Both the position numbers and the translations under genes were made by a program. The notes under the pieces were generated by a model. It was given only the letters and a program-made list of their open reading frames with translations, was not told the DNA's origin and did no database searches. DNA of 64,000 bases from Parabacteroides bouchesdurhonensis (GTDB lineage: Bacteria; Bacteroidota; Bacteroidia; Bacteroidales; Tannerellaceae), in the NCBI RefSeq assembly GCF_900186615.1, contig NZ_LT896588.1:1924428-1988427 (forward strand), given 5' to 3'. Numbering within the stretch: position 1 is the stretch's first letter; every line of letters begins with the position of its first letter. Below are positions 1 to 9,747 of this stretch, piece by piece.

Positions 1-1095
1 GATTTTGATGCTGTAGGTAAAGAAATTAACGGACAGGATAATGATAATGTACATTATGAATATGTTCGTTGCTTGCTTCCCTTACAAACATTAAAAGCTT
101 TTGAATATGCAGCTTATGGCATGCGGACCGGAGAAGTTTCTAAACCGGTGCGTACGAATATGGGATTTCATTTAATAAAAATTCATAGTCGTAAACCTAA
201 TCCGGGGAAGATTCATGTTGCACATATTTTAATAGCATTCCCCAAAGATTCTACTATAAATGGGGAAGCTGATGCTTTGGCTCGGGCAGAAGAGGTTTAT
301 AAGAAAGCGAAGAATGGAGAAGACTTTGCCGAGTTGGCAAAACAATATTCGGATGATACGGCTTCTGCAAAAAAAGGAGGAGACCTACCTGTTATCGGTC
401 CTGGCGAGATGATTGATCCTTTTGAAAAAGCGGCATATGCTTTGACTATTCCCGGACAAATATCGGAATTGGTGAAAACACGTTTTGGCTATCATATAAT
501 AAAACTTATAGATAAACCGGAAGTCCTTCCTTTTGATAAGGAGAAGAAAAAAATGATGCGTGTTATGGGACAAGGTGAACGTAACTTTGAATTGTTTAAG
601 GCTTTCGATGATCGTATGAAAAAAGAATATGGTTATATTTTCTATCCCGAAGCATACGCAGAACTACAGGCTTTATGTAATGACTATTTTCCAACGGATC
701 CGGCTTTTTATGAAAAGGCGAAAAATATGAACAAAACTTTATTCCATGTAAATAATAAAGATTTTCCGCAGAGTGAATTTGCCTATTATATACAACGTTG
801 TCCGTATTCTACTAAAATATATGCCGGTGATTTCATGCAGGAAGTCTTTGATCTTTTTGTTCGTGATATTGTAACAACAGCAGAACGTGAAAATTTAACG
901 ATAAAGCATCCCGAGTTCCAACATCTAATGCAAGAATATAGAGATGGTATTTTGCTTTTTGAAATTAGTAACCGTGAAATTTGGAGTAAACCGGCAGAAG
1001 AACAAAAGACACTTGAAGCTGAATGGCTAAAGAAACTAAATCAAAAATACCCGGTCTCTATAAATTGGAAATTGATAAATAATATCAAGAAATAA
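1..1095 (+). CDS. Parvulin-type peptidyl-prolyl isomerase (5' end outside window)
   Basis: The reading frame is open from base 1 with no start, so the N-terminus lies upstream. The visible part starts in the tail of one PpiC/parvulin domain (GEVSKPVRTNMGFHLIKI) and goes straight into a second complete one (VAHILIAF, about 95 residues, ending GYHIIKLID). About 190 residues with no recognised domain follow. Parvulins isomerise X-Pro bonds, and periplasmic members (SurA, PpiD) act as chaperones for outer-membrane proteins. It is first of three consecutive PPIase-like genes and 11 bp from the next, so it is probably co-transcribed. The family is clear; the exact orthology (PpiD-like or SurA-like) cannot be judged without the N-terminus. 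Confidence 0.9.
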   Translation, partial: DFDAVGKEINGQDNDNVHYEYVRCLLPLQTLKAFEYAAYGMRTGEVSKPVRTNMGFHLIKIHSRKPNPGKIHVAHILIAFPKDSTINGEADALARAEEVYKKAKNGEDFAELAKQYSDDTASAKKGGDLPVIGPGEMIDPFEKAAYALTIPGQISELVKTRFGYHIIKLIDKPEVLPFDKEKKKMMRVMGQGERNFELFKAFDDRMKKEYGYIFYPEAYAELQALCNDYFPTDPAFYEKAKNMNKTLFHVNNKDFPQSEFAYYIQRCPYSTKIYAGDFMQEVFDLFVRDIVTTAERENLTIKHPEFQHLMQEYRDGILLFEISNREIWSKPAEEQKTLEAEWLKKLNQKYPVSINWKLINNIKK

Positions 1096-1106
1096 AAGAT
1101 AAATCT

Positions 1107-1967
1107 ATGAAATATAGCTTCATTCTTATAGCATTTGTATCTTTGCTGTGTTCTTGTAACAGGACACAACAAATGGATGATGCTGATGTTTTGGTAAGAG
1201 TGAAAGATCGTATACTAAAACGTTCGGAAATCGTTAACTTGATTCCTAAGAACGCAACATCCGCAGATAGTTTACTTTTGGCAGAAAGCTATGTAAAGAA
1301 ATGGGTTAAGGATGCTTTGGTTTATCAGGTAGCCTTACGTAATTTGGGGGATGAAAAAGCAGAAGTAGATAAGTTGGTTGAAGAATACAAAAATTCCTTA
1401 GTGCGTTATCGTTATTTGGAAAAATTGGTGAATGAACGTCTTTCTTCTGACATCCCGGAAAGTGATAAATTGAGTTATTACGAAGAAAACCAGAAAAAAT
1501 TTGTTCTGGATAAGAGTCTTATTAAAGGATTATTTCTGAAAATTCCGGTAGATGCGCCAGGCATTTCAGACGTAAAGGGATGGTATAAATCCACATCTGA
1601 GGCTGCATTGGAAAAAATAGAAAAGTATAGTGTGCAGAATGCCACTATTTATGATTATTTCTATGATAAATGGGTCGCTTTTGATGAAGTAATGGATAAT
1701 ATACCGGTTCATGTTTCTGATCCGGCAGACTTCCTAAAGACAAATAAGTTTGTGGAAGTGGCTGATAGCAACTATTGCTATTTGTTGAATATTAAGGAAT
1801 TCCTTCCGGTTGGAAGTGTATCTCCTTATGATTATGCGACACCTCAGATTACAGAAATGCTAATTAATCAGCGAAAGGTTGATTTTTTGAAAAAGTTTGA
1901 AGACGAATTATATAACGATGCTATCAGGGGAGGGGATGTTACATTCTATACTGATCCTGATAAATGA
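1107..1967 (+). CDS. SurA/PpiC-related periplasmic lipoprotein
   Basis: A 286-residue protein starting with a lipoprotein signal (MKYSFILIAFVSLLCSC, acylated Cys at about 17). The N-terminal helical part (VKDRILKRSEIV, then YVKKWVKDALVYQVA) resembles the SurA N-domain, but the middle has no clear parvulin active site, so it may be chaperone-only. It sits between two parvulin genes. Its stop overlaps the next start (ATGA at 1964-1967), which suggests translational coupling. The likely role is assistance to outer-membrane protein folding at the inner face of an envelope membrane; this is inferred from context and signal rather than a catalytic motif. Confidence 0.75.
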   Translation: MKYSFILIAFVSLLCSCNRTQQMDDADVLVRVKDRILKRSEIVNLIPKNATSADSLLLAESYVKKWVKDALVYQVALRNLGDEKAEVDKLVEEYKNSLVRYRYLEKLVNERLSSDIPESDKLSYYEENQKKFVLDKSLIKGLFLKIPVDAPGISDVKGWYKSTSEAALEKIEKYSVQNATIYDYFYDKWVAFDEVMDNIPVHVSDPADFLKTNKFVEVADSNYCYLLNIKEFLPVGSVSPYDYATPQITEMLINQRKVDFLKKFEDELYNDAIRGGDVTFYTDPDK

Positions 1968-3346
1968 TTATAAATATGGACATGATGAAAAAAATTTTAA
2001 CGGTATTCTTTCTTGCCTGTTGTTCTTGTGTGGTAATGGCACAGGATAATGTGATTGATGAAGTTGTGTGGGTGGTAGGAGATGATGCGATTTTACGTTC
2101 GGATATAGAAGCCCAACGTTTGTATCTGCAACAAGAAGGACAACGTCTGGAGGGTGATCCCTATTGTGTGATTCCTGAGAATATGGCTATACAAAAATTG
2201 TATTTGAACCAGGCGAAGATAGATAGTATTGAGGTTAGTGAATCTCAAATTATTCAGCAGGTAGATCAATGGATGAACTTCGCTATCAATCAAATTGGTT
2301 CGAGGGAAAAACTGGAAGAATATTTTAATAAAAAGTTTTCCCAGATCAAGGAAGAGCGTAAGGAAATGGTGCGTGAACAGCAAATTGTAGACCAGATGAA
2401 ACATCAATTGATTGGTGAAATTAAGTTGACGCCTTCCGAAGTACGTAAATATTATAATCAGTTGTCTAAAGACAGCTTGCCTTTTATACCGACTACGGTA
2501 GAAGTTCAGATTATTACTTTTGAGCCTAAGATTCCTTTTGAAGAAACAGATGCAATCAAAGCGCGCTTACGTGATTTTACGGAACAGATAACAAGTGGGA
2601 AAATGGAATTTTCTACTTTGGCTCGCTTATATTCGGAAGACCCTGAATCTGCAAAACGGGGTGGAGAGCTTGGTTTTATGGGCAAGACTCAATTACTGCC
2701 AGAGTTTGCCAACGTTGCATTTAATCTGAATGATCCTAAACGTGTTTCTCCGATTGTCCAAACGGAATATGGTTATCATATTATTCAATTGATTGAAAAA
2801 CGTGGCGACCGTTTGAATTGCCGCCATATTTTATTAAGACCTAAGGTGGCTGATAAAGAATTAAATGATGCGATGATCCGTATGGATTCTCTTTATAATG
2901 ATTTGAAGGCGGATAAGTTTACGTTTGATGAAGCTGCTACATGGTTATCTTACGATAAAGATACCCGGAATAATAAAGGTTTGATGGTAAACCAGAATTA
3001 TGAAGGTAATCATGTAGGTACACCTAAATTTGAAATGCAGGAGCTTCCTCAAGAAGTTGGAAAAGTCGTTTATTCCATGAATGTTGGGGAGATATCCAAA
3101 CCGTTCAAGATGATTACGGACAAACAGAAAGAAGTGGTAGCCATTGTAAAGTTGAAATCTCGTACAGAAGGGCATAAAGCAAACCTGTCTGATGATTATC
3201 AAGCATTGAAGGCTCTTGTGGAAGGAAGAAAACGGGCAGAACTATTAGATGACTGGATCCGGAAAAAGCAAAAGACAACCTATGTCCGTATTGCGGAAGG
3301 CTGGAGAAATTGTGATTTCAAATATCCTGGTTGGATTAAAGAATGA
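1964..3346 (+). CDS. SurA-like periplasmic peptidyl-prolyl isomerase
   Basis: A 460-residue SurA-type chaperone. A signal peptide (MKKILTVFFLACC, ending near MAQD) is followed by the SurA N-domain (IDEVVWVVGDDAILRSDIE), a parvulin domain (IITFEP to YGYHIIQLIE) and a second, more degenerate one (NCRHILLRP onward). SurA escorts unfolded beta-barrel proteins across the periplasm. The start at 1964 overlaps the preceding stop; starts at 1976, 1982 or 1985 would give a more compact signal peptide and are equally plausible. The 3' end overlaps the next gene by 4 bp. The gene symbol is left blank because three paralogues stand side by side. Confidence 0.88.
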   Translation: MIINMDMMKKILTVFFLACCSCVVMAQDNVIDEVVWVVGDDAILRSDIEAQRLYLQQEGQRLEGDPYCVIPENMAIQKLYLNQAKIDSIEVSESQIIQQVDQWMNFAINQIGSREKLEEYFNKKFSQIKEERKEMVREQQIVDQMKHQLIGEIKLTPSEVRKYYNQLSKDSLPFIPTTVEVQIITFEPKIPFEETDAIKARLRDFTEQITSGKMEFSTLARLYSEDPESAKRGGELGFMGKTQLLPEFANVAFNLNDPKRVSPIVQTEYGYHIIQLIEKRGDRLNCRHILLRPKVADKELNDAMIRMDSLYNDLKADKFTFDEAATWLSYDKDTRNNKGLMVNQNYEGNHVGTPKFEMQELPQEVGKVVYSMNVGEISKPFKMITDKQKEVVAIVKLKSRTEGHKANLSDDYQALKALVEGRKRAELLDDWIRKKQKTTYVRIAEGWRNCDFKYPGWIKE

Positions 3347-4944
3347 AATTAAGTAACAGATTTATTTTAATTGGTATATTTTCGATACTATCTTTTGTCT
3401 CAGGATTGTCGCAGACAAAGGATAGTATTGCTGTATCTCAGGATAGCGTTCCGCAAAAGATAACAAAGGTTTTTCTGGAACATGCCAATATTTTATCCTA
3501 TGATAAGGACATAAATGTTGACGCCCAGGTACTGGTTGGTGATGTTTGTTTCCGGCATGACAGTTCTTATATGTATTGTGACAGTGCTTATTTCTATGAG
3601 CAGACTAATTCCCTGGAAGCATTCAGTAATGTCCGGATGGAACAGGGAGATACTCTTTTCGTATACGGAAACTATTTGTTCTATAACGGAAATACGCAAA
3701 TCGCTTATCTGCGTGAGAATGTTCGTATGGAAAATGGACAAGTTACATTGTTTACCGACAGTTTAAACTATGAGCGTATTCCAGATATCGGATATTATTT
3801 TGAAGGTGGTATGATTGTCGATTCTTTGAACCAGTTATCATCTTTCTATGGACAATACTCTCCCGCTACAAAACTGGCTGTCTTTAATGATAGTGTACGG
3901 TTGGAAAATCCTCAGTTTACATTATATTCAGACACATTGCATTATGATACGGAGACAAAGATTGCTACAATTCTGGGGCCATCGGTTATAGTATCGGATA
4001 GTGGCACTATTTATTCGTCTCGTGGCTGGTATGATACGATGAGTAATACTTCATTGCTTTTAGACCGATCCCAAGTTGTATCGGGAGATAGAATATTAAC
4101 CGGAGACTCTATTGCTTATGACAAGGAATCCGGTTTTGGCGAAGTCTTTGGTAATATGAGTTTGCAGGATACCGTTAAGAAAATTACACTGGAAGGCCAA
4201 TATGGTTACTATAATGAAAAGACCGAATTTGCTTTTGCAACAGATAGCGCCCGCTTTTTGGAATATTCTCAAGCGGATACTCTTTATCTGCATGCTGATA
4301 CTTTGAAAATGCAAACTGTAGATTCATTATATCGTGATATTAAGGCTTATTACGGTGTCCGTTTTTATCGTACGGATATGCAAGGGGTTTGCGATTCTAT
4401 GCAATTCAATACGCGCGACTCTATATTATATATGTATACCGAGCCTATTTTGTGGAATGAGCAATATCAGATATATGGTGATACCATACTCGTCTATATG
4501 AACGACAGTACGATAGACCATGCACACGTGAAAGAATTTGCATTTGCCGTTCAATATGTGGATACATCATATTACAATCAGCTGAAAGGAAATGATTTGA
4601 AAGCCTATTTTGAAGGACAGGCCGTGCGTCAGATAGACGTTGCGGGAAATGCCGAATCTATCTTTTATCCGTTGGAAAATGATGGTGCTATGGTGGGAAT
4701 GAATGAGACGAAGAGTGGATTCCTCACAATATGGGTAAAAGACAATAAACTGGAAAAGCTGAAAATATGGCCTACTCCTCAAGGAACGCTTACCCCAATC
4801 CCGGATTTGAAGCCGGAGCAGAAGACCTTGAAAGACTTCTATTGGTTTGACTATATCCGTCCAAAGAATAAAGATGATATTTATCAAGTTGTGAAAAGAA
4901 AAGTTAAGGATGCACCGAGGAGAAGCAATAAATTCGTACATTAG
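3343..4944 (+). CDS. OstA-like (LptA/LptD-N fold) periplasmic protein
   Basis: A 533-residue protein with an N-terminal signal peptide (ending near SGLSQ) and a body made of repeated short beta-strand units of the type D-S-x-x-Y/F-x-x (for example CDSAYFYE, FTDSLNYE, YSDTLHYD, TGDSIAYD). These repeats are typical of the OstA/LptA beta-taco fold that carries lipopolysaccharide across the periplasm. Bacteroidetes have long stand-alone OstA-like proteins like this one. Overlap with the SurA-like gene (4 bp) places it in the same envelope-assembly operon. No LptD barrel domain is visible. A role in LPS transport is inferred from fold and context. Confidence 0.8.
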   Translation: MKLSNRFILIGIFSILSFVSGLSQTKDSIAVSQDSVPQKITKVFLEHANILSYDKDINVDAQVLVGDVCFRHDSSYMYCDSAYFYEQTNSLEAFSNVRMEQGDTLFVYGNYLFYNGNTQIAYLRENVRMENGQVTLFTDSLNYERIPDIGYYFEGGMIVDSLNQLSSFYGQYSPATKLAVFNDSVRLENPQFTLYSDTLHYDTETKIATILGPSVIVSDSGTIYSSRGWYDTMSNTSLLLDRSQVVSGDRILTGDSIAYDKESGFGEVFGNMSLQDTVKKITLEGQYGYYNEKTEFAFATDSARFLEYSQADTLYLHADTLKMQTVDSLYRDIKAYYGVRFYRTDMQGVCDSMQFNTRDSILYMYTEPILWNEQYQIYGDTILVYMNDSTIDHAHVKEFAFAVQYVDTSYYNQLKGNDLKAYFEGQAVRQIDVAGNAESIFYPLENDGAMVGMNETKSGFLTIWVKDNKLEKLKIWPTPQGTLTPIPDLKPEQKTLKDFYWFDYIRPKNKDDIYQVVKRKVKDAPRRSNKFVH

Positions 4945-4975
4945 CAACATTAACATAGTAAAGTAATTAAGTATT

Positions 4976-5281
4976 ATGGCACTTTTCTCATTTTATAATG
5001 TACGCAAACCGCGTCAATTCGAGCATAAGCCCATCTACTGGGATCCTCATAAAGAGGCAATGCAAGAGCGTGTGAGTAAAATCAAACATGAGATGGGAAT
5101 GGAAGAACCTCTTGAAGAGTACAAACCTCAGATAAAAGGAACTTTTATAGAGGGCACGTCTCATTTAAAGAAGAGTCGTGATAAAGGTCAAGACTCCAGA
5201 AGCCTTAGATATAGAAATGCAAAATTATTGGTAGCATTAGCCGTCTTGGCGGCTTTGTTTTGGTATTTATTTTGGCAATGA
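4976..5281 (+). CDS. Small tail-anchored membrane protein, unknown function
   Basis: A 101-residue protein with a polar, charged N-terminal 80 residues (starting [19 protein letters not shown]) and one C-terminal hydrophobic helix ([17 protein letters not shown]), followed by only one more residue. The topology fits a C-terminally anchored inner-membrane protein. I recognise no domain. It lies 31 bp after the OstA-like gene, and its TGA overlaps the mutL ATG (ATGA), so it is part of the operon and translationally coupled to mutL. Confidence 0.8.
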   Translation: MALFSFYNVRKPRQFEHKPIYWDPHKEAMQERVSKIKHEMGMEEPLEEYKPQIKGTFIEGTSHLKKSRDKGQDSRSLRYRNAKLLVALAVLAALFWYLFWQ

Positions 5282-7119
5282 GCGATATAATCCATTTATT
5301 ACCCGACAGTATAGCAAATCAGATTGCGGCAGGCGAGGTTATCCAGCGTCCGGCTTCCGTAGTGAAGGAACTGGTGGAAAATGCGATAGATGCCGGAGCT
5401 AATAATATTCAAGTAAATATTAAAGATGCCGGTAAAACCCTGATACAAGTTGTTGACGACGGAAAAGGGATGTCGGAGACAGACGCCCGTATGGCATTTG
5501 AACGGCATGCGACCTCTAAGATATCTACAGCGGAAGATTTGTTTTCATTACACACCATGGGCTTCCGCGGCGAAGCCCTTGCGTCTATAGCGGCAGTTGC
5601 CCATATCGAATTGCGTACTCGTCTGAGAGGCTCAGAACTGGGAACCTGTATCACTATAGCCGGCTCGGATGTACAGGATGTAGAGCCGGATGCCTGTAAT
5701 GAAGGAAGTATTTTCTCGGTAAAAAATCTCTTTTTTAATGTTCCTGCACGTCGTAAGTTTTTGAAATCGAATGAAACGGAGTTTCGTAATATAATTAATG
5801 AGTTTGAACGGATCGCTTTGGTGAATCCGCAAGTAGCTTTATCTCTCAACCATAATGAAACAGAGATATTCAACTTGCCCGTGTCCGGACTTCGGCAGCG
5901 TATAATAAATGTATATGGAAAGGCTTTAAACCAAAAGTTGCTTTCTTTGGATGCACAAAGTTCGTTGGCAACTATATCCGGTTTTGTGGGCCGTCCCGAT
6001 TCTGCTAAAAAGCGGGGAGCTTTGCAGTTCTTTTTTGTGAATGGACGTTTTATGAAGCATCCTTATTTTCATAAAGCGATTATGCAGGCTTATGAACAGC
6101 TGATTCCTGCAGGGGAAATGCCCAATTACTTTATTTATTTCACATTAGATCCAGCTTCGATTGATGTGAACATCCATCCTACAAAGACAGAGATTAAGTT
6201 TGAGAATGAACAGCCCATCTGGCAAATACTGATGGCTGCAACTCGCGAGGCTTTGGCGAAGTCTAGTGCAATTCCTTCCATTGATTTTGATGTAGAAGAC
6301 GCAATAGATATTCCTGTATATACTCCAACGAAAGAAACTCCTACATATAAAGCTCCTAATGTGCAGGTAAATTCCAACTATAATCCTTTTGAAACCTCGT
6401 CATCTTCTTATAAGAAGCCGGAGTTTGATTGGGCGCAGTTATATAAAGGCTTTGAGTCTGAGAGAGCTTCGGTGCAAACCGAGCCTCAGGTCTTTAATGA
6501 TCTTCCTGCGAATGGAGCGGAAGAAATGTCTGCATCGGATACATTCTTTACCGAAGTGACAAATCCTTGTTACCAATACAAAGGACGGTATATTGTGACT
6601 TCTTTGAAGTCCGGTTTGGTTTTGATAGACCAGCATCGGGCTCATGTACGTATATTGTTTGATCAATATATGACGAATTTAAGTCAACAAAAAGGAGCTT
6701 CACAGCAGGTCCTTTTCCCCGAAATTATAGAATTTACTACATCAGAAGCTACCGTGTTGCCGTCATTGATGGACGACCTGCATGCTATAGGCTTTGATTT
6801 GAGCAATCTGGGCAGTGATAATTATGCGATAAACGGTCTTCCTTCCGGTTTGGAGAATGTTGACTCGTTGGCCCTTTTGAGAGATATTGTAAGTCAGGCA
6901 TTGGAGATAGGATCAAACGTTCAGGAAGAAATTCGCAAGACGATTGCACTCTCTTTGGCAAAAGCCGCCGCTATCCGTTCGGGCAAAACGCTGTCTACGG
7001 AGGAAATGGATCATCTGATTGCCTCTTTATTCTCTTGCTCCGAATCGAATTTGACACCGGATGGCAAAACGATTATATCGGTACTGACAGACGATGAACT
7101 GGAGAAGCGTTTTAAATAA
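5278..7119 (+). CDS. mutL: DNA mismatch repair protein MutL
   Basis: A 613-residue MutL. The N-terminal GHKL ATPase is complete: ENAIDAGA (N-box), DDGKGM and [11 protein letters not shown] transducer domain, a variable linker (about 335-425) and the C-terminal dimerisation domain follow. The ATG at 5278 is preferred over an upstream TTG because it overlaps the preceding stop as ATGA and begins with the family-typical [20 protein letters not shown]. MutL links MutS mismatch recognition to strand removal. The metal-binding endonuclease motifs seen in MutH-less lineages are degenerate here: DQHRAHVR in place of DQHAxxE, KAAAIR in place of ACxxAI, and no CPHGRP. See findings. Confidence 0.97.
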   Translation: MSDIIHLLPDSIANQIAAGEVIQRPASVVKELVENAIDAGANNIQVNIKDAGKTLIQVVDDGKGMSETDARMAFERHATSKISTAEDLFSLHTMGFRGEALASIAAVAHIELRTRLRGSELGTCITIAGSDVQDVEPDACNEGSIFSVKNLFFNVPARRKFLKSNETEFRNIINEFERIALVNPQVALSLNHNETEIFNLPVSGLRQRIINVYGKALNQKLLSLDAQSSLATISGFVGRPDSAKKRGALQFFFVNGRFMKHPYFHKAIMQAYEQLIPAGEMPNYFIYFTLDPASIDVNIHPTKTEIKFENEQPIWQILMAATREALAKSSAIPSIDFDVEDAIDIPVYTPTKETPTYKAPNVQVNSNYNPFETSSSSYKKPEFDWAQLYKGFESERASVQTEPQVFNDLPANGAEEMSASDTFFTEVTNPCYQYKGRYIVTSLKSGLVLIDQHRAHVRILFDQYMTNLSQQKGASQQVLFPEIIEFTTSEATVLPSLMDDLHAIGFDLSNLGSDNYAINGLPSGLENVDSLALLRDIVSQALEIGSNVQEEIRKTIALSLAKAAAIRSGKTLSTEEMDHLIASLFSCSESNLTPDGKTIISVLTDDELEKRFK

Positions 7120-7127
7120 ATTCGGTT

Positions 7128-9227
7128 ATGAAAGGATGGATAATCTTGAGTGTGTTTTTATGTATTTCTTTTTTTTCTAAAGCAGAGGAAGGAAGAGAAC
7201 GGATAGATCGCAAAGCTCTTGTTGATCGTCATCGTATAATTACCAATCAATTATCTACTAAAAGTCCCGCGCAGGTTGGGAATGGAGAATTTGCTTTCGG
7301 CGTGGATATAACCGGATTGCAGACGTTTGTTCCATTCAATACAATGGCGCAATGGAGCTGGCACAGTTTTCCGTTACCACAAGGACAGAAGGCAGAAGAT
7401 TTTAAACCGACTCCCTGGCTAACACATGGAAGGCCTGTTTTATATGATTTGCCGGATACGAATAATCCTGAATTATCCGATTGGCTGGCTGCAAACCCCC
7501 ACAGGTTTAATTTAGGACGAATAGGATTGACACTGCTTAAGTCGGATGGAACAATTGCTACTCCTGATGACTTGACAGGAGCACGTCAGGAAGTTGACCT
7601 GTGGAAAGGTATTATTACAAGCCGTTTTATATTGGATGGTGATTCTGTTATCGTTAAGACTGCCTGCCATCCTGTATTAGATGCCATAGGTGTTGCTATA
7701 GAAAGCCCACTTCTCAGGAAAGGGCAGATTGCCTTGTTCTTGGATTTTCCTTATCCGGATAAAGGGCAGATGACTGATTATGTAGGAACTTACGCGTTAC
7801 CGGAGGCACACCAGTCTAAAGTTACAAAGTCTACAAATTCATTTGCTTCTATTGATCGCCGGATGGATGATACGCAATATAAAACGGCTTTGTCTTGGGC
7901 CACGCCTGCCCGTTTTGTCTCCATAGATTCTCTTCACCATTATGAATTGATACCTGAAAATACGGATCGTTTGGCCTTTACCTGTCTTTTCTCTCAATCG
8001 CCTGTAAATTCTTTACCGGATGCAGAAGAGGTGTTTTTGGAAAGTGCTAAAGGATGGGAAGCATTCTGGCAGTCGGGAGCGGCAATTGATTTGTCGGAAA
8101 GTACCGATCCCCGTTGGAATGAACTGGAACGCCGCATCGTTTTATCCCAATATTTAATGCGTGTTAACGAAGCCGGCTCTTTGCCTCCTCAGGAAAGCGG
8201 TTTGGTGAATAATGGCTGGTATGGACGCTTCCATTTCGAGATGATCTGGTGGCATGGTGTGCATTATGCCCTATGGAACAGGTGGCCGTTATGGGAGAAG
8301 AGCCTTGCTGTTTATAAGGAGTTCTTGCCTACTGCTTTCAAGAGAGCGGAACGGCAAGGATATAAAGGTGCTCGCTGGCCAAAGTGTACGGCCGACTTCG
8401 ACCGCGAATGGCCTCATATCATCCATGCTACTCTTATCTGGCAACAGCCGCATCCTATCTATTTTGCCGAACTGGATTACCGCTTGCATCCAACTAAGGA
8501 GACGTTGGAGAAATGGAAAGATATTGTTTTTGCAACAGCCGACTTTATGGCAAACTATGCTTTTTATGATTCAACTAAAAATGCCTATGTGTTAGGGCCT
8601 CCCGTTTATATAGTATCGGAAAATACAGACCCGGGCAAAACAACGAATCCGGCTTTCGAGTTATCATACTGGCGTTTCGGCTTGCGAACGGCCGAAGAAT
8701 GGGCCTCCCGTCTATCTCTTCCGGTTGATCGGAAATGGAAGGAAGTGCGGGAAAAACTGGCACCGCTTCCGGTTGAATATTCTGTGTATGTTACCTATGA
8801 AGGCATCGAAAATATGTGGACAAATTATACGTTCGAGCATCCGGCCTTGACTGGTGTATATGGCATGCTGCCGGGCGATGGAGTGGATAAAGAAACCTTT
8901 ATACGTACATTGAATAAAGTTGCAAACTGTTGGAACTTTAACTGGACGTGGGGATGGGATTTCCCCATGCTGGCAATGGCGGCAGCTCGCAGTGGAATGC
9001 CTTATCAGGCTTTGAATTATCTGTTGCATCCTTCGCTGGGTTTCCAATTTGACGAGCATGGACTGGCAACCGGAGGTCCATTTCCATATTTCCCTTCTAA
9101 CGGCGCCTTGCTGACGGCTATTGCCATGATGGCAGGAGGGTGGGATGGAGCAACCTCACCAACCCCGGGTTTCCCGAAGGATGGCAGTTGGGTAGTACGT
9201 GCCGAAGGTTTTATTCCAATGCCTTAA
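7128..9227 (+). CDS. Periplasmic six-hairpin glycosidase-like protein (GH65-like)
   Basis: A 699-residue protein with a signal peptide (MKGWIILSVFLCISFFSKAEE). It has an N-terminal beta-rich region (VGNGEFAFGVDITGLQTF), typical of GH65/GH95-type enzymes, and a C-terminal (alpha/alpha)6 barrel-like region rich in Trp and Gly (WYGRFHFEMIWWHG, IWQQPHPIYFAEL, WNFNWTWGWDFPMLAMA). The pattern suggests a secreted or periplasmic carbohydrate hydrolase or phosphorylase relative. I cannot name the substrate or the catalytic acid with confidence. It starts 8 bp after mutL on the same strand, so it may be the last gene of that transcript, although its function is unrelated. Confidence 0.65.
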   Translation: MKGWIILSVFLCISFFSKAEEGRERIDRKALVDRHRIITNQLSTKSPAQVGNGEFAFGVDITGLQTFVPFNTMAQWSWHSFPLPQGQKAEDFKPTPWLTHGRPVLYDLPDTNNPELSDWLAANPHRFNLGRIGLTLLKSDGTIATPDDLTGARQEVDLWKGIITSRFILDGDSVIVKTACHPVLDAIGVAIESPLLRKGQIALFLDFPYPDKGQMTDYVGTYALPEAHQSKVTKSTNSFASIDRRMDDTQYKTALSWATPARFVSIDSLHHYELIPENTDRLAFTCLFSQSPVNSLPDAEEVFLESAKGWEAFWQSGAAIDLSESTDPRWNELERRIVLSQYLMRVNEAGSLPPQESGLVNNGWYGRFHFEMIWWHGVHYALWNRWPLWEKSLAVYKEFLPTAFKRAERQGYKGARWPKCTADFDREWPHIIHATLIWQQPHPIYFAELDYRLHPTKETLEKWKDIVFATADFMANYAFYDSTKNAYVLGPPVYIVSENTDPGKTTNPAFELSYWRFGLRTAEEWASRLSLPVDRKWKEVREKLAPLPVEYSVYVTYEGIENMWTNYTFEHPALTGVYGMLPGDGVDKETFIRTLNKVANCWNFNWTWGWDFPMLAMAAARSGMPYQALNYLLHPSLGFQFDEHGLATGGPFPYFPSNGALLTAIAMMAGGWDGATSPTPGFPKDGSWVVRAEGFIPMP

Positions 9228-9640
9228 TTATTTCTTTTCCTTCCCCTTACCTTCCAAAGTAACCTGTATTAGCAGTATATGCCGGAAAAAGGTGTGATTC
9301 TTCGTTTTATCAAATGTTCCATTTAGTTTCATGGGCTTGAAACTTTTGTTCCATCGGGATGAAACACTTGTTCCTTCAGCTTGAAACATTTGTTCCACCG
9401 GCATGAAACAAATGCGTTATCCGCATCCCTTTGACGCAGGGTGTCTGTTCACGTTTTCAGTTGACTATATTTTGTCTTATTAATAAAAGAGGTAGACTCG
9501 GTTTAAACTTATTAATAAAAAAGGTTGTCCTGCTTTCTTGTTTATTCATGAACGTATCATCATACTATTCTTATTCGTACGGATATCTTCGTTATAACCT
9601 CATTGAATTGTTAATTATATATAAATAGACAAACGCCTTG
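9228..9640. other. Gene-free gap upstream of rpsL promoters
   Basis: This is the first part of the 585-bp gap before rpsL. It holds the 22-bp tandem repeat listed separately (9315-9412) and otherwise AT-rich sequence without a convincing gene. A 65-codon open frame at 9431-9628 has no recognisable protein character and no promoter of its own. No clear terminator follows the glycosidase-like gene. Confidence 0.6.
9315..9412. repeat. Imperfect 22-bp tandem repeat (TGTTCC / GAAAC motif)
   Basis: The pentamer GAAAC recurs at 9339, 9361, 9383 and 9405, exactly 22 bp apart. TGTTCC occurs at 9347, 9369 and 9391, also 22 bp apart, with an additional copy at 9315. The unit is about TGTTCC-N2-C-N3-N-TGAAAC-N4, two turns of the helix, with variable bases between fixed half-motifs. 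GAAAC and TGTTCC partly mirror each other (GTTTC / GGAACA). It may be a protein-binding array or a degenerate intergenic repeat family. Confidence 0.7.
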
Positions 9641-9672
9641 CCTTGTGGAACGGGAACAAATATGTAACTTTG
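9641..9672 (+). promoter_or_regulatory. rpsL distal promoter P1
   Basis: TTG at 9641, a 21-bp spacer and TAACTTTG at 9665-9672 match the Bacteroidetes primary-sigma promoter (TTTG / TAnnTTTG). Confidence 0.6.
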
Positions 9673-9716
9673 CACCGTTTTTAGCGCAAATTATATGGAA
9701 AAAGTGCGGCAACTTG

Positions 9717-9747
9717 TTGATAGTCCGAATTTAAATATGTAACTTTG
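9717..9747 (+). promoter_or_regulatory. rpsL proximal promoter P2
   Basis: TTG at 9717, a 20-bp spacer and TAACTTTG at 9740-9747. The 17-bp core AAATATGTAACTTTGCA is identical to that of P1 (9658-9674 and 9733-9749), so the ribosomal cluster has duplicated start signals 75 bp apart. Confidence 0.7.

Noticed and set aside
9431-9628. 65-codon plus-strand open frame upstream of rpsL
   Set aside because: It has no protein-like composition or start context and ends just before the rpsL promoters; AT-rich gap DNA easily gives such frames.
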